Of a DNA stretch of 64,000 nt, positions 51,046 to 60,648 are shown in pieces. The notes under the pieces are model-generated. The model made no database searches, was not told where the DNA came from, and saw only the letters and a program-made list of their open reading frames with translations. Source of the stretch: CAXNKH01 sp049296795 (GTDB lineage: Bacteria > Pseudomonadota > Gammaproteobacteria > Burkholderiales > Burkholderiaceae_C); contig JBAQTC010000054.1 of NCBI GenBank assembly GCA_049296795.1, positions 1-64,000 of the forward strand, in the 5' to 3' direction. The position numbers and the translations under genes are program-made. Positions within the stretch are counted from its first letter, which is position 1. Each line of letters starts with the position of its first letter.

Positions 51046-52116
51046 ATGAAAATTGCAGTTCTTCCCGGTGACGGCATCGGCACTGAGATCGTCGCCGAAG
51101 CCGTTAAGGTAATGAAGGTTTTGGGCTTGTCGTTCGAGCTCGAAACCGCCCTGGTCGGAGGCGCTGCATTCGAGGCCTATGGCCATCCCTTGCCCGAATC
51201 CACACTGAAACTGGCTCGGCAATCCGATGCGGTTCTGTTCGGTGCGGTTGGCGATTGGAAATACGACAAACTGGAGCGTTCGTTACGCCCAGAACAAGCC
51301 ATCCTGGGCTTGCGCAAGCACATGGGCTTGTTTGCCAACTTCAGGCCTGCCATCTGCTACAGCCAGTTGGTCGATGCCTCCAGCCTCAAACCTGAGCTGG
51401 TCTCTGGGCTGGACATTCTGATCATCCGCGAATTGACCGGCGACATTTATTTCGGCCAGCCGCGCGGACGGCGCATCGCGGCCGATGGGCATTTTCCTGG
51501 CAGCGACGAAGCGTTTGACACCATGCGCTATTCACGCCCTGAAATTGAACGAATTGCCCATGTGGCGTTTCAAGCGGCACGCAAGCGCAGCAAACGCGTC
51601 ACCAGCGTGGATAAAGCCAATGTGCTGGAAACCTTCCAGTTCTGGAAAGACATCGTCAGCGAGGTTGGCCAGCAGTACCCCGATGTAGCTCTCGACCATA
51701 TGTATGTGGACAACGCAGCAATGCAACTGGTCAAAGCACCTAAGAAATTCGACGTTATCGTCACCGGCAATATGTTTGGCGATATCCTGTCCGACGCCGC
51801 TGCCATGCTGACCGGCTCCATCGGCATGTTGCCTTCGGCCAGCCTGAACGCCAAAAACCAGGGGCTGTATGAACCCAGTCACGGCAGCGCACCTGACATT
51901 GCCGGCCAGGGTGTCGCCAATCCGCTGGCTACCATTTTGAGTGCGGCCATGATGCTGCGCTTTAGTCTGAACCAGCCGCAAGCGGCTGAGCGCATCGAAA
52001 AAGCTGTTGATCAGGTGCTCAGTCAGGGTCTGCGCACGCCCGATATTTACAGCGCTGGAACTACCCGTGTCAGCACCGTTCAAATGGGCGACGCCGTGGT
52101 CAAAGCTCTGGGCTGA
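51046..52116 (+). CDS. leuB: 3-Isopropylmalate dehydrogenase
   Basis: A 356-residue NAD-dependent beta-decarboxylating dehydrogenase. It has IRELTGDIYFGQPRG, the Mg-binding NMFGDILSDAAAMLTGSIGMLPSAS and YEPSHGSAPDIAGQGVANPLATILSAAMML. It converts 3-isopropylmalate to 2-ketoisocaproate. It is separated from leuD by an 81-base gap containing the repeat. Confidence 0.97.
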   Translation: MKIAVLPGDGIGTEIVAEAVKVMKVLGLSFELETALVGGAAFEAYGHPLPESTLKLARQSDAVLFGAVGDWKYDKLERSLRPEQAILGLRKHMGLFANFRPAICYSQLVDASSLKPELVSGLDILIIRELTGDIYFGQPRGRRIAADGHFPGSDEAFDTMRYSRPEIERIAHVAFQAARKRSKRVTSVDKANVLETFQFWKDIVSEVGQQYPDVALDHMYVDNAAMQLVKAPKKFDVIVTGNMFGDILSDAAAMLTGSIGMLPSASLNAKNQGLYEPSHGSAPDIAGQGVANPLATILSAAMMLRFSLNQPQAAERIEKAVDQVLSQGLRTPDIYSAGTTRVSTVQMGDAVVKALG

Positions 52117-52315
52117 GGCCTTCGCTACAATACAGATCATGCAAAACCATTCGGCATTCAACCCCCAGTTCGTACTTTGCTGCACGGGCAAGCACCGGGC
52201 ATGGGTTGCCCAATGCGCAAAGACGACAGGTATTAAAGGCTGATTCAGCCCAGTTCGTCGTGCCCGTCGGCTCGATGAGCCGGGTCAAAAAAGTAAATTT
52301 TTGAAGGGCAAGGTC

Positions 52316-53482
52316 ATGAAATTAACAGGGAATTTGGTAGGGCTGGTGGGCTGGCGCGGCATGGTCGGCTCGGTGTTGCTCGACCGCATGCAAGCCGAAG
52401 GCGATTTCGACTTGATCGAGCCGGTATTTTTCTCTACCTCCAACGCGGGTGGCGTGGCACCCGCCCAGGCCAAAAATGAAACCCGCCTGAAAAATGCCTT
52501 TGACATTGAGGCGCTGAAGAAGTGCCAAGTGATCATCACCACCCAGGGCGGCGACTACACCAGTGAAGTTTTCCCCAAGCTGCGCGCAGCGGGTTGGGAT
52601 GGGCACTGGATTGATGCTGCCTCGACCCTACGAATGAACGACGACGCCGTCATCGTGCTGGACCCGGTCAATCTGAACGTGATTCAAAAAGCCATGACTC
52701 AAGGCGGTAACAACTGGATTGGTGGCAACTGCACCGTCAGTTGCATGCTGATGGGAGTCGGTGCGCTGTACAAAGCGGGTCTGGTTGAGTGGATGAGTTC
52801 CATGACTTACCAAGCCGCCTCGGGTGGTGGGGCCCAGCACATGCGAGAACTACTGACGCAATTTGGCAGTCTCAATCAGTCGGTTCATTCACTGCTGGAC
52901 GACCCTAAATCCGCCATCCTGGAAATCGACCGCCAGGTCCTGGCCCAACAAAAATCTTTGAACCCCCTTGAAACCGCCAACTTCGGTGTGCCGCTCGGTG
53001 GCAGCCTGATTCCCTGGATTGACAAGGATTTGGGCCTTGGCAAACAGTCCGATGAGGCCTTTTGGGGTACCAGCAAAGAAGAGTGGAAAGCCGGCGTTGA
53101 AACCAACAAAATTCTAGGTCAAGGACCAGCTTTCGGCACCGCAGAAACACCCGTCGATGGTTTTTGTGTTCGGGTTGGCGCAATGCGCTGCCACAGCCAA
53201 GCTTTGACCTTCAAGCTGAAAAAGAATGTGGCGGTCGCTGACATCGAGGCCTTGATCGCGAACGACAATGTTTGGGCCAGCGTTGTTCCCAACACCCGCG
53301 AAGCAACCATTCAAAAGCTAACACCGGTTGCCGTGACCGGTACCTTGAATATTCCCGTGGGACGTATTCGCAAGCTGGCCATGGGGCCGGAATATGTGGG
53401 GGCTTTTACCATCGGCGACCAGTTGCTGTGGGGAGCAGCCGAACCTTTGCGTCGAATGCTACGAATTTTGCTGGAAGCCTGA
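52316..53482 (+). CDS. asd: Aspartate-semialdehyde dehydrogenase
   Basis: A 388-residue Asd. It has VGLVGWRGMVGSVLLDRM for NADPH binding, the catalytic Cys in GGNCTVSCMLMGV near 133-143, and the substrate segment VGAMRCHSQALTFKL with His. It makes aspartate semialdehyde for lysine, methionine, threonine and cell-wall diaminopimelate. I chose the ATG at 52316 with AAGG upstream over a TTG at 52301. The 199-base leader contains a CGGCTC/GAGCCG hairpin (52268-52282), with no riboswitch recognised. Confidence 0.95.
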   Translation: MKLTGNLVGLVGWRGMVGSVLLDRMQAEGDFDLIEPVFFSTSNAGGVAPAQAKNETRLKNAFDIEALKKCQVIITTQGGDYTSEVFPKLRAAGWDGHWIDAASTLRMNDDAVIVLDPVNLNVIQKAMTQGGNNWIGGNCTVSCMLMGVGALYKAGLVEWMSSMTYQAASGGGAQHMRELLTQFGSLNQSVHSLLDDPKSAILEIDRQVLAQQKSLNPLETANFGVPLGGSLIPWIDKDLGLGKQSDEAFWGTSKEEWKAGVETNKILGQGPAFGTAETPVDGFCVRVGAMRCHSQALTFKLKKNVAVADIEALIANDNVWASVVPNTREATIQKLTPVAVTGTLNIPVGRIRKLAMGPEYVGAFTIGDQLLWGAAEPLRRMLRILLEA

Positions 53483-53524
53483 GAACTTAGGGTCTAAACT
53501 GAGAGCAATTTTCAGGGGTTCCAA

Positions 53525-55438
53525 TTGACCACACCGTCACATTCACACTTCAAGACCGCGCTGGCACTGGCTGTTGCGGCGCTATTGGGCATGTCGGTGA
53601 GCGCTGCAAACGCGCTCTCTCTGGGCCGCATCACCGTTCAATCGGCCCTAGGGGAGCCACTGCTAGCGGAGCTTGAAATTCCAGGCATCAATGCCGAAGA
53701 AGCCTCTTCGCTTAAATCCTCCATCGCAGCCAGCGAAGCTTTTCGCTCAGCTGGCCTGGAATACAACCCGAGCTTGGCATCGGTCCAAATTTCGCTGCAA
53801 CGCCGGCCCGACGGCCGGGTTTTCCTGAGAATCAGCAGCGAAAAAACCATCACCGATCCTTTTGTTGATCTGCTGTTGGAAGTCAAGTGGTCTTCAGGGC
53901 GTATTGTGCGTGACTACACCCTGTTGTTTGACCCCCCCAAACTGCGACCCGTTCCCAGCCTGCCGGCCAGTGCCGTGCAGATCAGCCCGCCCCCCGCAAT
54001 CAGTACGGCCGCCGCCAGTCCCGTTGCACCCCGCAGCGCCGCTGTTGCCATGACAACTCCTCTCGCAGCACCGACCCAAGTTACGCCAAAAGCATCGAGT
54101 GCTACGCAACACACGGTCCAAAAAGGCGAGAGCGCCAGCAAAATTGCATTGAAGGTGAAAGCTGACAAAGTCTCACTGGATCAAATGCTGCTGGCTTTGT
54201 TGCAAGTCAATCCAGATGCGTTCGTCAAAGCCAACATCCATCGACTCAAAGCAGGCGCAGTGCTCAACCTGCCCAGCACCGAACAGGCGCTGGCCACCCC
54301 TGTGCCCCAGGCCAGTGAGATGATTCGGGCGCAAAGCGCAGACTTCAACCAGTACCGCAGCAAGCTCGCCGCTGAAGTACCCGGCAAAATGGGAGACGCA
54401 GATGCCCGCCAGGGCACAGGCAAAGTGCAAGCCCAGGTTGTTGAAACCACCCCAGCCAGTGCCGCAGCTGACAAGCTCACTTTATCCAAGGGCGACAGCG
54501 CGGGCCAGCCCAGCGAAGAGCAGATTGCCCAAAGCCGAGAGGCCAAGGAAGTGGCCCAACGCGCTGCTGAATTAAGCAAGAATGTCAGCGACCTCAGCAA
54601 ACTCGAACCCGCATCGCAAGCGCTCAAGCCCGCCCCCGACATCGCACCGAGTCAGCCCTCGGGAATGCTGCGTGGCTGGCTGGATCAACCCTTGCTGCCC
54701 GCGGTAGCGGCTGGACTGATCGCTCTGCTGGCTGGCTTGGGTTTTTACCGAATTCGTCAGCGCAACAAAAGCACCCCCCTCGACAGCCCCTTTCTATCGC
54801 CGGTGCAGTCCAAACCGGAACGCGATCAAGCTGGATCGCCTTCGCCCGGTCCTCAGGCCATCAGCACGCAGGATGCGACCGATGATGTTGATGCCCTGAC
54901 TGAAGCCGATGTCTATCTGGCTTACGGGCGCGATCGGCAGGCCGAAGAAATCTTGCAAGAAGCACTGCAAAGTCAACCCGATCGCGTGGCCCTGCACCAA
55001 AAACTGCTGGAGATTTACGCTAAACGACGCGACCAAGTGCAGTTCGATAACCTCGCTGCAACGGCTTGTATCTTGACTGAGGGGACTGGCCCGATTTGGG
55101 AAAGTATTTGCAAACTCGGACTCGAACTCGACCCCCAGCACAGCCTTTACCGCTCTGGTGCCCCAGAGCGCGCCCCGCTGGCAGCCAAGACCGCATCGAA
55201 CGACGAACATGTCCTGAAATTTGACCTGAACTCGATCTCTCTGGATCTCGAACTCCCGCAACCATCCGATTCCGAATCTGATGCTGATACAGCTTTGGCC
55301 AACCAGCTCGAATTGGCAGAAACTTTCAGTGCTTTGGGGGATCACGATGGGGCCCGCGCCTTAATCGAAGAAGTGTTGTCCAAGGCCACGGCTGAGTTGA
55401 AGATCAAGGCGCAAAAAGCGCTCGATCAACTGCCCTGA
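53525..55438 (+). CDS. fimV: FimV-like peptidoglycan-binding membrane protein
   Basis: A 637-residue FimV. A signal segment ends near ANALSLG, followed by the FimV N-terminal domain with SALGEPLLAELEI, then a LysM-like domain (HTVQKGESASKIALKV near 198-213), a Pro/Ala-rich linker, a membrane helix near 395-415, and a C-terminal TPR region with EADVYLAYGRDRQAEEIL and LAETFSALGDHDGARALIEEVL. It supports polar localisation of type IV pilus and motility machinery. The start is a TTG at 53525 preceded by AGGGG. asd and truA are its neighbours, the usual order. Confidence 0.88.
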   Translation: MTTPSHSHFKTALALAVAALLGMSVSAANALSLGRITVQSALGEPLLAELEIPGINAEEASSLKSSIAASEAFRSAGLEYNPSLASVQISLQRRPDGRVFLRISSEKTITDPFVDLLLEVKWSSGRIVRDYTLLFDPPKLRPVPSLPASAVQISPPPAISTAAASPVAPRSAAVAMTTPLAAPTQVTPKASSATQHTVQKGESASKIALKVKADKVSLDQMLLALLQVNPDAFVKANIHRLKAGAVLNLPSTEQALATPVPQASEMIRAQSADFNQYRSKLAAEVPGKMGDADARQGTGKVQAQVVETTPASAAADKLTLSKGDSAGQPSEEQIAQSREAKEVAQRAAELSKNVSDLSKLEPASQALKPAPDIAPSQPSGMLRGWLDQPLLPAVAAGLIALLAGLGFYRIRQRNKSTPLDSPFLSPVQSKPERDQAGSPSPGPQAISTQDATDDVDALTEADVYLAYGRDRQAEEILQEALQSQPDRVALHQKLLEIYAKRRDQVQFDNLAATACILTEGTGPIWESICKLGLELDPQHSLYRSGAPERAPLAAKTASNDEHVLKFDLNSISLDLELPQPSDSESDADTALANQLELAETFSALGDHDGARALIEEVLSKATAELKIKAQKALDQLP

Positions 55439-55473
55439 AACCAGCGCATGCAGCGTATCGACTTGAACTTGCT

Positions 55474-56256
55474 GTGCGTTTAGCGCTAGGGATCAGCTAC
55501 AACGGCCAGCACTACGAGGGCTGGCAAAGCCAGCTCTCGCGCCGCACGGTGCAAGATCAACTGGAGCTGGCTCTGGGTAAATTTAGCGTCAGCAAAATTT
55601 CAACCCTGTGCGCAGGTCGAACCGATGCCGGCGTCCACGGCTTGATGCAGGTGGTTCATTTCGACACCGAAATCGATCGCGATACCCAATCGTGGATCCG
55701 CGGCACCAATTCTTTTCTACCGCACAACATCGCTGTGCAATGGGCCCAAGTCGTTCCGTCTTCTTTTCATTGCCGCTCCAGCGCCTTGTCCAGACGTTAC
55801 ATCTATACCCTGCTGGAATCCCAGGTCCGACCAAGCTTGGACTTCGGCCGGGTCGGCTGGGTCTATCGCCCGCTGGACTTGCAAGCCATGCAGAGCGCCG
55901 CCAGCTTTCTGTTGGGCGAGCATGATTTCAGTTCATTTCGTGCAGCCGCTTGTCAGGCCCGCTCCCCAACTAAAACCTTGCTGCGTTTGGAGATCAAGCG
56001 ACGGGGTGCTTACTGGCATTTTGAGTTTGAAGCCAACGCCTTTCTCCACCATATGATTCGCAACATCATGGGCTGTTTGATCACCATCGGTCAGGGTCAT
56101 CAAGCCCCGCAATGGATGGCCGAGGTGCTGCAGGCCAAAAGCCGTCAAGTCGCTGCGCCGACTTTTTCTGCCGCCGGCCTTTATTTTCTAGGTCCACGGT
56201 ATGAATCCCACTGGGGATTGCCCGATCGCTCGCCTTTGTATGATGGCTTGCCATGA
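55474..56256 (+). CDS. truA: tRNA pseudouridine38-40 synthase
   Basis: A 260-residue TruA with the catalytic Asp in CAGRTDAGVHGLMQVVHF near 46-63, plus YNGQHYEGWQSQ near 9-20 and FLHHMIRNIMGCL. It pseudouridylates tRNA anticodon arm positions. The start is a GTG at 55474. No other start lies in frame before the fimV stop. The stop overlaps trpF (ATGA). Confidence 0.95.
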   Translation: MRLALGISYNGQHYEGWQSQLSRRTVQDQLELALGKFSVSKISTLCAGRTDAGVHGLMQVVHFDTEIDRDTQSWIRGTNSFLPHNIAVQWAQVVPSSFHCRSSALSRRYIYTLLESQVRPSLDFGRVGWVYRPLDLQAMQSAASFLLGEHDFSSFRAAACQARSPTKTLLRLEIKRRGAYWHFEFEANAFLHHMIRNIMGCLITIGQGHQAPQWMAEVLQAKSRQVAAPTFSAAGLYFLGPRYESHWGLPDRSPLYDGLP

Positions 56257-56933
56257 AATTAGCCAATTCCCGTACCCGGATCAAAATTTGCGGCCTGACA
56301 CGTGAACAAGACGTGGCCGCTGCCGTGGCCGCGGGAGCCGATGCCGTCGGTTTTGTTTTATACCGCGAAAGCCCGCGCTATGTGTCAGCCCAACGGGCTG
56401 CCGAGCTGGCGCGCCTGCTGCCACCCTTCATGACACCTGTTCTGTTGTTCGTCAACGAAACCCTGGCTGCCATCCAAGCGGCCTGCGAGTTACTGCCCGG
56501 CGCAACACTGCAGTTTCATGGCGATGAAACACCGGCCCAGTGTCGGGACGCAACGGGTCAGGGACAGCGACCTTTTCTGCGTGCCGCCAGAATTCCTCTG
56601 GGTGAAGCGGGGCGGAACTTTGACCTCGTAAAATACGCCCAAGATTACTCAAGCGCCCAAGCCATCCTGCTCGATGCCGAAGTCGATGGATATGGCGGGG
56701 CTGGCAAGGCATTCAATTGGTCACTGCTTCCACCCAACGTCAACGCTCACCTCGTCTTAAGTGGTGGACTCAACGCCAACAACGTGACGCAAGGCATTTT
56801 GCAGCTGCGGCCACGCTGTCATAGCCTGGCTGTCGATGTGAGCTCTGGGGTCGAGGTTTCCAAGGGAATCAAAGACGCCAACAAGATCAATCAATTTGTC
56901 GCTGCTGTACGCGCGGCCGACCAACAAGCATGA
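56253..56933 (+). CDS. trpF: Phosphoribosylanthranilate isomerase
   Basis: A 226-residue TIM barrel with IKICGLTREQDV near 10-21 (catalytic Cys), the phosphate loop LSGGLNANNV near 169-178, and AVDVSSGVEVSKGIKD near 194-209. It performs the Amadori rearrangement in tryptophan synthesis. It overlaps truA and trpB by four bases (ATGA) on each side, a coupled block. Confidence 0.96.
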   Translation: MKLANSRTRIKICGLTREQDVAAAVAAGADAVGFVLYRESPRYVSAQRAAELARLLPPFMTPVLLFVNETLAAIQAACELLPGATLQFHGDETPAQCRDATGQGQRPFLRAARIPLGEAGRNFDLVKYAQDYSSAQAILLDAEVDGYGGAGKAFNWSLLPPNVNAHLVLSGGLNANNVTQGILQLRPRCHSLAVDVSSGVEVSKGIKDANKINQFVAAVRAADQQA

Positions 56934-58234
56934 ACTATCAACAACCTGACACGACTGGACATTTTGGAATCTATGGCGGCAGTTTCGTCAGCGAAACCCT
57001 GACCCACGCCATCAATGAACTGCGTGCTGCCTATTCCAAATACCAGAACGACCCCGATTTTCTGGCCGAATTTCAATACGAGCTGGCCCATTTCGTAGGT
57101 CGCCCTTCTCCGGTTTACCACGCTGATCGCATCAGTCGCGAATTGGGTGGCGCACAAATATTTCTCAAGCGCGAAGACCTCAACCACACTGGCGCGCACA
57201 AGATCAACAACACCATCGGTCAAGCCATGCTGGCCCGTCGCATGGGCAAGCCGCGCATCATTGCCGAGACCGGTGCTGGTCAACATGGCGTGGCCACCGC
57301 CACCATCTGCGCCCGCTATGGGCTGCAATGCGTGGTTTACATGGGCAGCGAAGACGTCAAGCGCCAAAGCCCCAACGTCTATCGGATGAAGTTGCTGGGT
57401 GCCACCGTGGTGCCGGTCGAAAGTGGCAGCAAGACACTGAAAGACGCGCTCAATGAAGCCATGCGCGACTGGGTCGCCAATGTGGACAACACGTTCTACA
57501 TCATCGGCACGGTGGCGGGACCCCACCCCTACCCCATGATGGTGCGTGATTTCCAGAGTGTCATCGGCAAAGAGTGCTTACTGCAAATGCCCGAGCTACT
57601 CAAACGTCAGGGCTGCCACAGCGATCAACCCGATGCGGTACTGGCCAGTGTCGGTGGCGGCAGCAACGCCATGGGTATTTTCCATCCCTATATCAACCAC
57701 GAAAACACCCGCCTGATCGGCGTCGAAGCTGCCGGTGAAGGCATGGATTCGGGACGCCACTCTGCCTCGCTGCAGCGCGGCAGCCCGGGCGTGTTGCACG
57801 GTAACCGCACCTATGTTCTGCAAAATGACGATGGCCAAGTCACCGAGACCCACAGCATCAGTGCTGGGCTGGACTACCCTGGTGTTGGACCGGAACATGC
57901 TTACTTGAAAGATATCGGACGTGCTGAATACGTTGGCATCACGGACCAAGAGGCTTTGGCGGCCTTTCACCACCTGTGTCTGACCGAAGGCATTATTCCG
58001 GCGCTGGAATCGAGTCACGCCGTGGCTTACGCTATGAAACTGGCCAAGACCATGCGCGTTGATCAGGCTATCCTGGTCAACCTGAGCGGCCGAGGCGACA
58101 AAGACATCGGTACCGTAGCCGACCTCAGCCACGGCGAATTTTTCTGCCGCCCCAGCTGCCAAGGACAAACCGTCAAAGGTGGCGAACAAGTGATGACTGG
58201 CCCAGTGGTCCACCAGCCAGGAGCAGCCCAATGA
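56930..58234 (+). CDS. trpB: Tryptophan synthase beta subunit
   Basis: A 434-residue PLP enzyme with KREDLNHTGAHKINNTIGQA (the PLP lysine lies in HKINN), GAGQHGVATA, and the phosphate-binding GGGSNAMG near 242. It condenses indole with serine. It overlaps trpF and trpA by four bases. About 30 residues longer at the C-terminus than the usual 400, as often in this group. Confidence 0.97.
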   Translation: MNYQQPDTTGHFGIYGGSFVSETLTHAINELRAAYSKYQNDPDFLAEFQYELAHFVGRPSPVYHADRISRELGGAQIFLKREDLNHTGAHKINNTIGQAMLARRMGKPRIIAETGAGQHGVATATICARYGLQCVVYMGSEDVKRQSPNVYRMKLLGATVVPVESGSKTLKDALNEAMRDWVANVDNTFYIIGTVAGPHPYPMMVRDFQSVIGKECLLQMPELLKRQGCHSDQPDAVLASVGGGSNAMGIFHPYINHENTRLIGVEAAGEGMDSGRHSASLQRGSPGVLHGNRTYVLQNDDGQVTETHSISAGLDYPGVGPEHAYLKDIGRAEYVGITDQEALAAFHHLCLTEGIIPALESSHAVAYAMKLAKTMRVDQAILVNLSGRGDKDIGTVADLSHGEFFCRPSCQGQTVKGGEQVMTGPVVHQPGAAQ

Positions 58235-59052
58235 GCCGCATTGCAGCCACTTTCGCCGCGCTGAAAGTGCAACAACGAACGGCCCTGATCCCCTTCGTCA
58301 CAGCGGGTTTCCCTATTGCCGACATCACGCCTGCGTTGATGCACGGCCTGGTGGCGGGCGGCGCTGACGTGATCGAACTGGGTGTTCCCTTCTCCGACCC
58401 CAGCGCTGACGGCCCCGTCATTCAGCGCGCCGGCGACAAAGCCCTGGCACAGGGAGTCGGCATGGTCCAGATTCTGGACATGGTGCGCGCTTTCAGAACC
58501 CAGAACAACAGCACCCCGGTGGTGCTGATGGGTTATGCGAATCCAATCGAGCGTTACAACCAGGTTCATGCAGCGGCAACGGGGACCAGCGCTTTTGTCC
58601 GGGACGCAGCCAGCGCCGGGGTCGATGGCATGTTGGTGGTGGACTACCCGCCCGAAGAATGCGGGGCTTTCGCTGCGGAGCTTCGGGCCCATCAACTTGA
58701 TCTGATTTTTCTACTGGCACCCACCAGTACCGAAGAAAGAATGGCTCAAATTGAGCAAGTCGCCAGTGGCTATGTTTATTACGTTTCGCTTAAGGGCGTG
58801 ACTGGCGCCGGTACGCTTCAGACCGACGCCGTTGCAGCCATGCTGCCCCGCATCCGCCGGCATGTCAGCGTCCCCGTCGGTGTCGGGTTTGGTATTCGAG
58901 ACGCGGCGACGGCGCGCGCCATTGCCAAGGTGGCCGACGCCGTGGTGATCGGCAGCAAACTCATCGAATTGATCGAAAATCAGGAGCGCGACCAAGTGGT
59001 CAGCGTAGCCTCCGACTTTCTGCAAGAGATCCGAGGGGCACTGGACGCCTGA
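58231..59052 (+). CDS. trpA: Tryptophan synthase alpha subunit
   Basis: A 273-residue TIM barrel with the catalytic Glu in VIELGVPFSDPSADGPVIQRA near 48-68 and catalytic Asp in GMLVVDYPPEE near 131-141. VGFGIRDAATA near 213 is the phosphate loop. It cleaves indole-3-glycerol phosphate and channels indole to TrpB. Confidence 0.96.
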   Translation: MSRIAATFAALKVQQRTALIPFVTAGFPIADITPALMHGLVAGGADVIELGVPFSDPSADGPVIQRAGDKALAQGVGMVQILDMVRAFRTQNNSTPVVLMGYANPIERYNQVHAAATGTSAFVRDAASAGVDGMLVVDYPPEECGAFAAELRAHQLDLIFLLAPTSTEERMAQIEQVASGYVYYVSLKGVTGAGTLQTDAVAAMLPRIRRHVSVPVGVGFGIRDAATARAIAKVADAVVIGSKLIELIENQERDQVVSVASDFLQEIRGALDA

Positions 59053-59080
59053 GTCCTTTGCATAGATTTAAAGGAATTGC

Positions 59081-59953
59081 ATGAGCTGGCTTGAAAAACT
59101 TCTTCCCCCCAAAATACTGCGAACAGATCCGGCCGATCGGCGCAGTGTGCCCGAGGGACTCTGGGTCAAATGTCCGAGTTGTGAAACGGCGCTGTACCGG
59201 ACCGATCTGGAGCAAAACCAAAATGTTTGTCCGAGCTGCAGCCACCACCACCGGATTGATGCGCGCGCTCGTCTCAACAATTTTTTGGATCCTGAAGGAA
59301 GGTATGAGATCGGACAGGAAGTGCTGCCGGTCGATTCACTGAAGTTCAAAGACAGTCGCAAATACCCCGAACGCCTGAAGGAAGCGATGGACAACACCGG
59401 CGAAACCGATGCCTTGGTGGTGATGGGCGGCGCTGTTCACAGCATCAGCTTGGTCGCGGCTTGTTTTGAATTTGGCTTTATGGGTGGCAGCATGGGCTCG
59501 GTGGTGGGTGAGCGGTTTGTGCGCGGCGTTGAAACTGCGATTGAACAAAAAGTTCCGTTCATTTGCTTCACAGCAACCGGCGGCGCTCGTATGCAAGAAG
59601 GTTTGTTGTCTTTGATGCAGATGGCCAAGACCAATGCCGCACTGACCCGCCTAGCCAAGAAAGGACTGCCCTACATCAGCGTTCTGACTGACCCGACGAT
59701 GGGCGGGGTCAGTGCCGGCTTTGCTTTTTTAGGCGACGTGGTGATTGCCGAGCCCAAGGCCTTGATCGGTTTTGCCGGTCCGCGGGTGATCGAATCCACC
59801 GTTCGCGTTACTTTGCCTGAGGGTTTTCAACGTGCCGAGTTTCTTCAAGAAAAAGGCGCGGTTGACTTCATTTGTGACCGACGTGAACTGCGAAAAACCA
59901 TCGCCAGTAGCTTGGCCATGCTGCAAGGTCTGCCGGCCGACGCGGTCTCTTGA
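59081..59953 (+). CDS. accD: Acetyl-CoA carboxylase carboxyltransferase beta subunit
   Basis: A 290-residue AccD. The N-terminal zinc ribbon is CPSCETALYRTDLEQNQNVCPSC (about 31-53). The carboxyltransferase fold has GGARMQEGLLSLMQMAKT, the oxyanion region DPTMGGVSAGFAFLGDVV and FAGPRVIE. With AccA it transfers CO2 to acetyl-CoA in fatty acid synthesis. It follows trpA by 28 bases. Confidence 0.97.
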   Translation: MSWLEKLLPPKILRTDPADRRSVPEGLWVKCPSCETALYRTDLEQNQNVCPSCSHHHRIDARARLNNFLDPEGRYEIGQEVLPVDSLKFKDSRKYPERLKEAMDNTGETDALVVMGGAVHSISLVAACFEFGFMGGSMGSVVGERFVRGVETAIEQKVPFICFTATGGARMQEGLLSLMQMAKTNAALTRLAKKGLPYISVLTDPTMGGVSAGFAFLGDVVIAEPKALIGFAGPRVIESTVRVTLPEGFQRAEFLQEKGAVDFICDRRELRKTIASSLAMLQGLPADAVS

Positions 59954-59969
59954 GGCCTTGCGCGACGGT

Positions 59970-60527
59970 TCAAAGAATGCTTTGTTGCACCGAGGCCAGG
60001 ACGATCGCTAGCACTTGCAGCATAAGCAACAGCAGCAAAGGCGACAGATCGATCCCGCCCACCAGCGGCAAGTAGCGGCGGATCACGCTCAAAGGCGGGC
60101 CACACAAACGCCCCACCAGCGCTGACAGTTCGGAGTGGCTGGGAACCCATGACAACACCGCATAAACAATCACCAGCCCCGTCAAGCAAGAAATAACCAA
60201 ACGGGCCAGCCCAAAAACAGCCAAGATGGGCAGCGTCATGAAACTGCTCTGAGCTCCAGAGAGCAACCACAGCACGAGATATTGAGAGAATTCCAGCAAC
60301 AAAGCAGCCGTCAAACTGGCCATGTCCCAGCGCCCCAAGGAAGGGATGACCCGACGCAAAGGCAAAACCAACCAATCCGTCACAGCAAAAATAAAACGCC
60401 CCAGCGGATTGCCAGAACGTTGCGACATACCGATCCGCTGATGCTGCAAGTAAAGGCGCAGTAATGCGGTCGCCGCCAGCACGCCCACTAGAACGTCAAG
60501 CAGCAAGGAGATGATTTGGTAGAGCAT
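59970..60527 (-). CDS. YggT family membrane protein
   Basis: A 185-residue protein with two YGGT repeats: NPLGRFIFAVTDWLVLPLRRVIPSLG near 40-65, and LSALVGRLCGPPLSVIRRYLPLVGGIDLSPLLLL near 130-163. Each is followed by membrane helices. The family is often linked to cell-division and osmotic-shock phenotypes. It converges with accD and diverges from lysS. Confidence 0.85.
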   Translation of the reverse strand: MLYQIISLLLDVLVGVLAATALLRLYLQHQRIGMSQRSGNPLGRFIFAVTDWLVLPLRRVIPSLGRWDMASLTAALLLEFSQYLVLWLLSGAQSSFMTLPILAVFGLARLVISCLTGLVIVYAVLSWVPSHSELSALVGRLCGPPLSVIRRYLPLVGGIDLSPLLLLLMLQVLAIVLASVQQSIL

Positions 60528-60648
60528 GTTGGTTGCGCTTTATTTCGGTCCATCATAGCGTGCGCAATGCCACTGCCGGCCCTGCTCCAGTGCACCTTCT
60601 TACAAAAACTTAAAATCACCGGTTTAGACCGTCACTTCAACTCGCCCC

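Noticed and set aside
52117..52315. Lysine riboswitch before asd
   Set aside because: The leader is short and I cannot find the long five-helix junction of that riboswitch.
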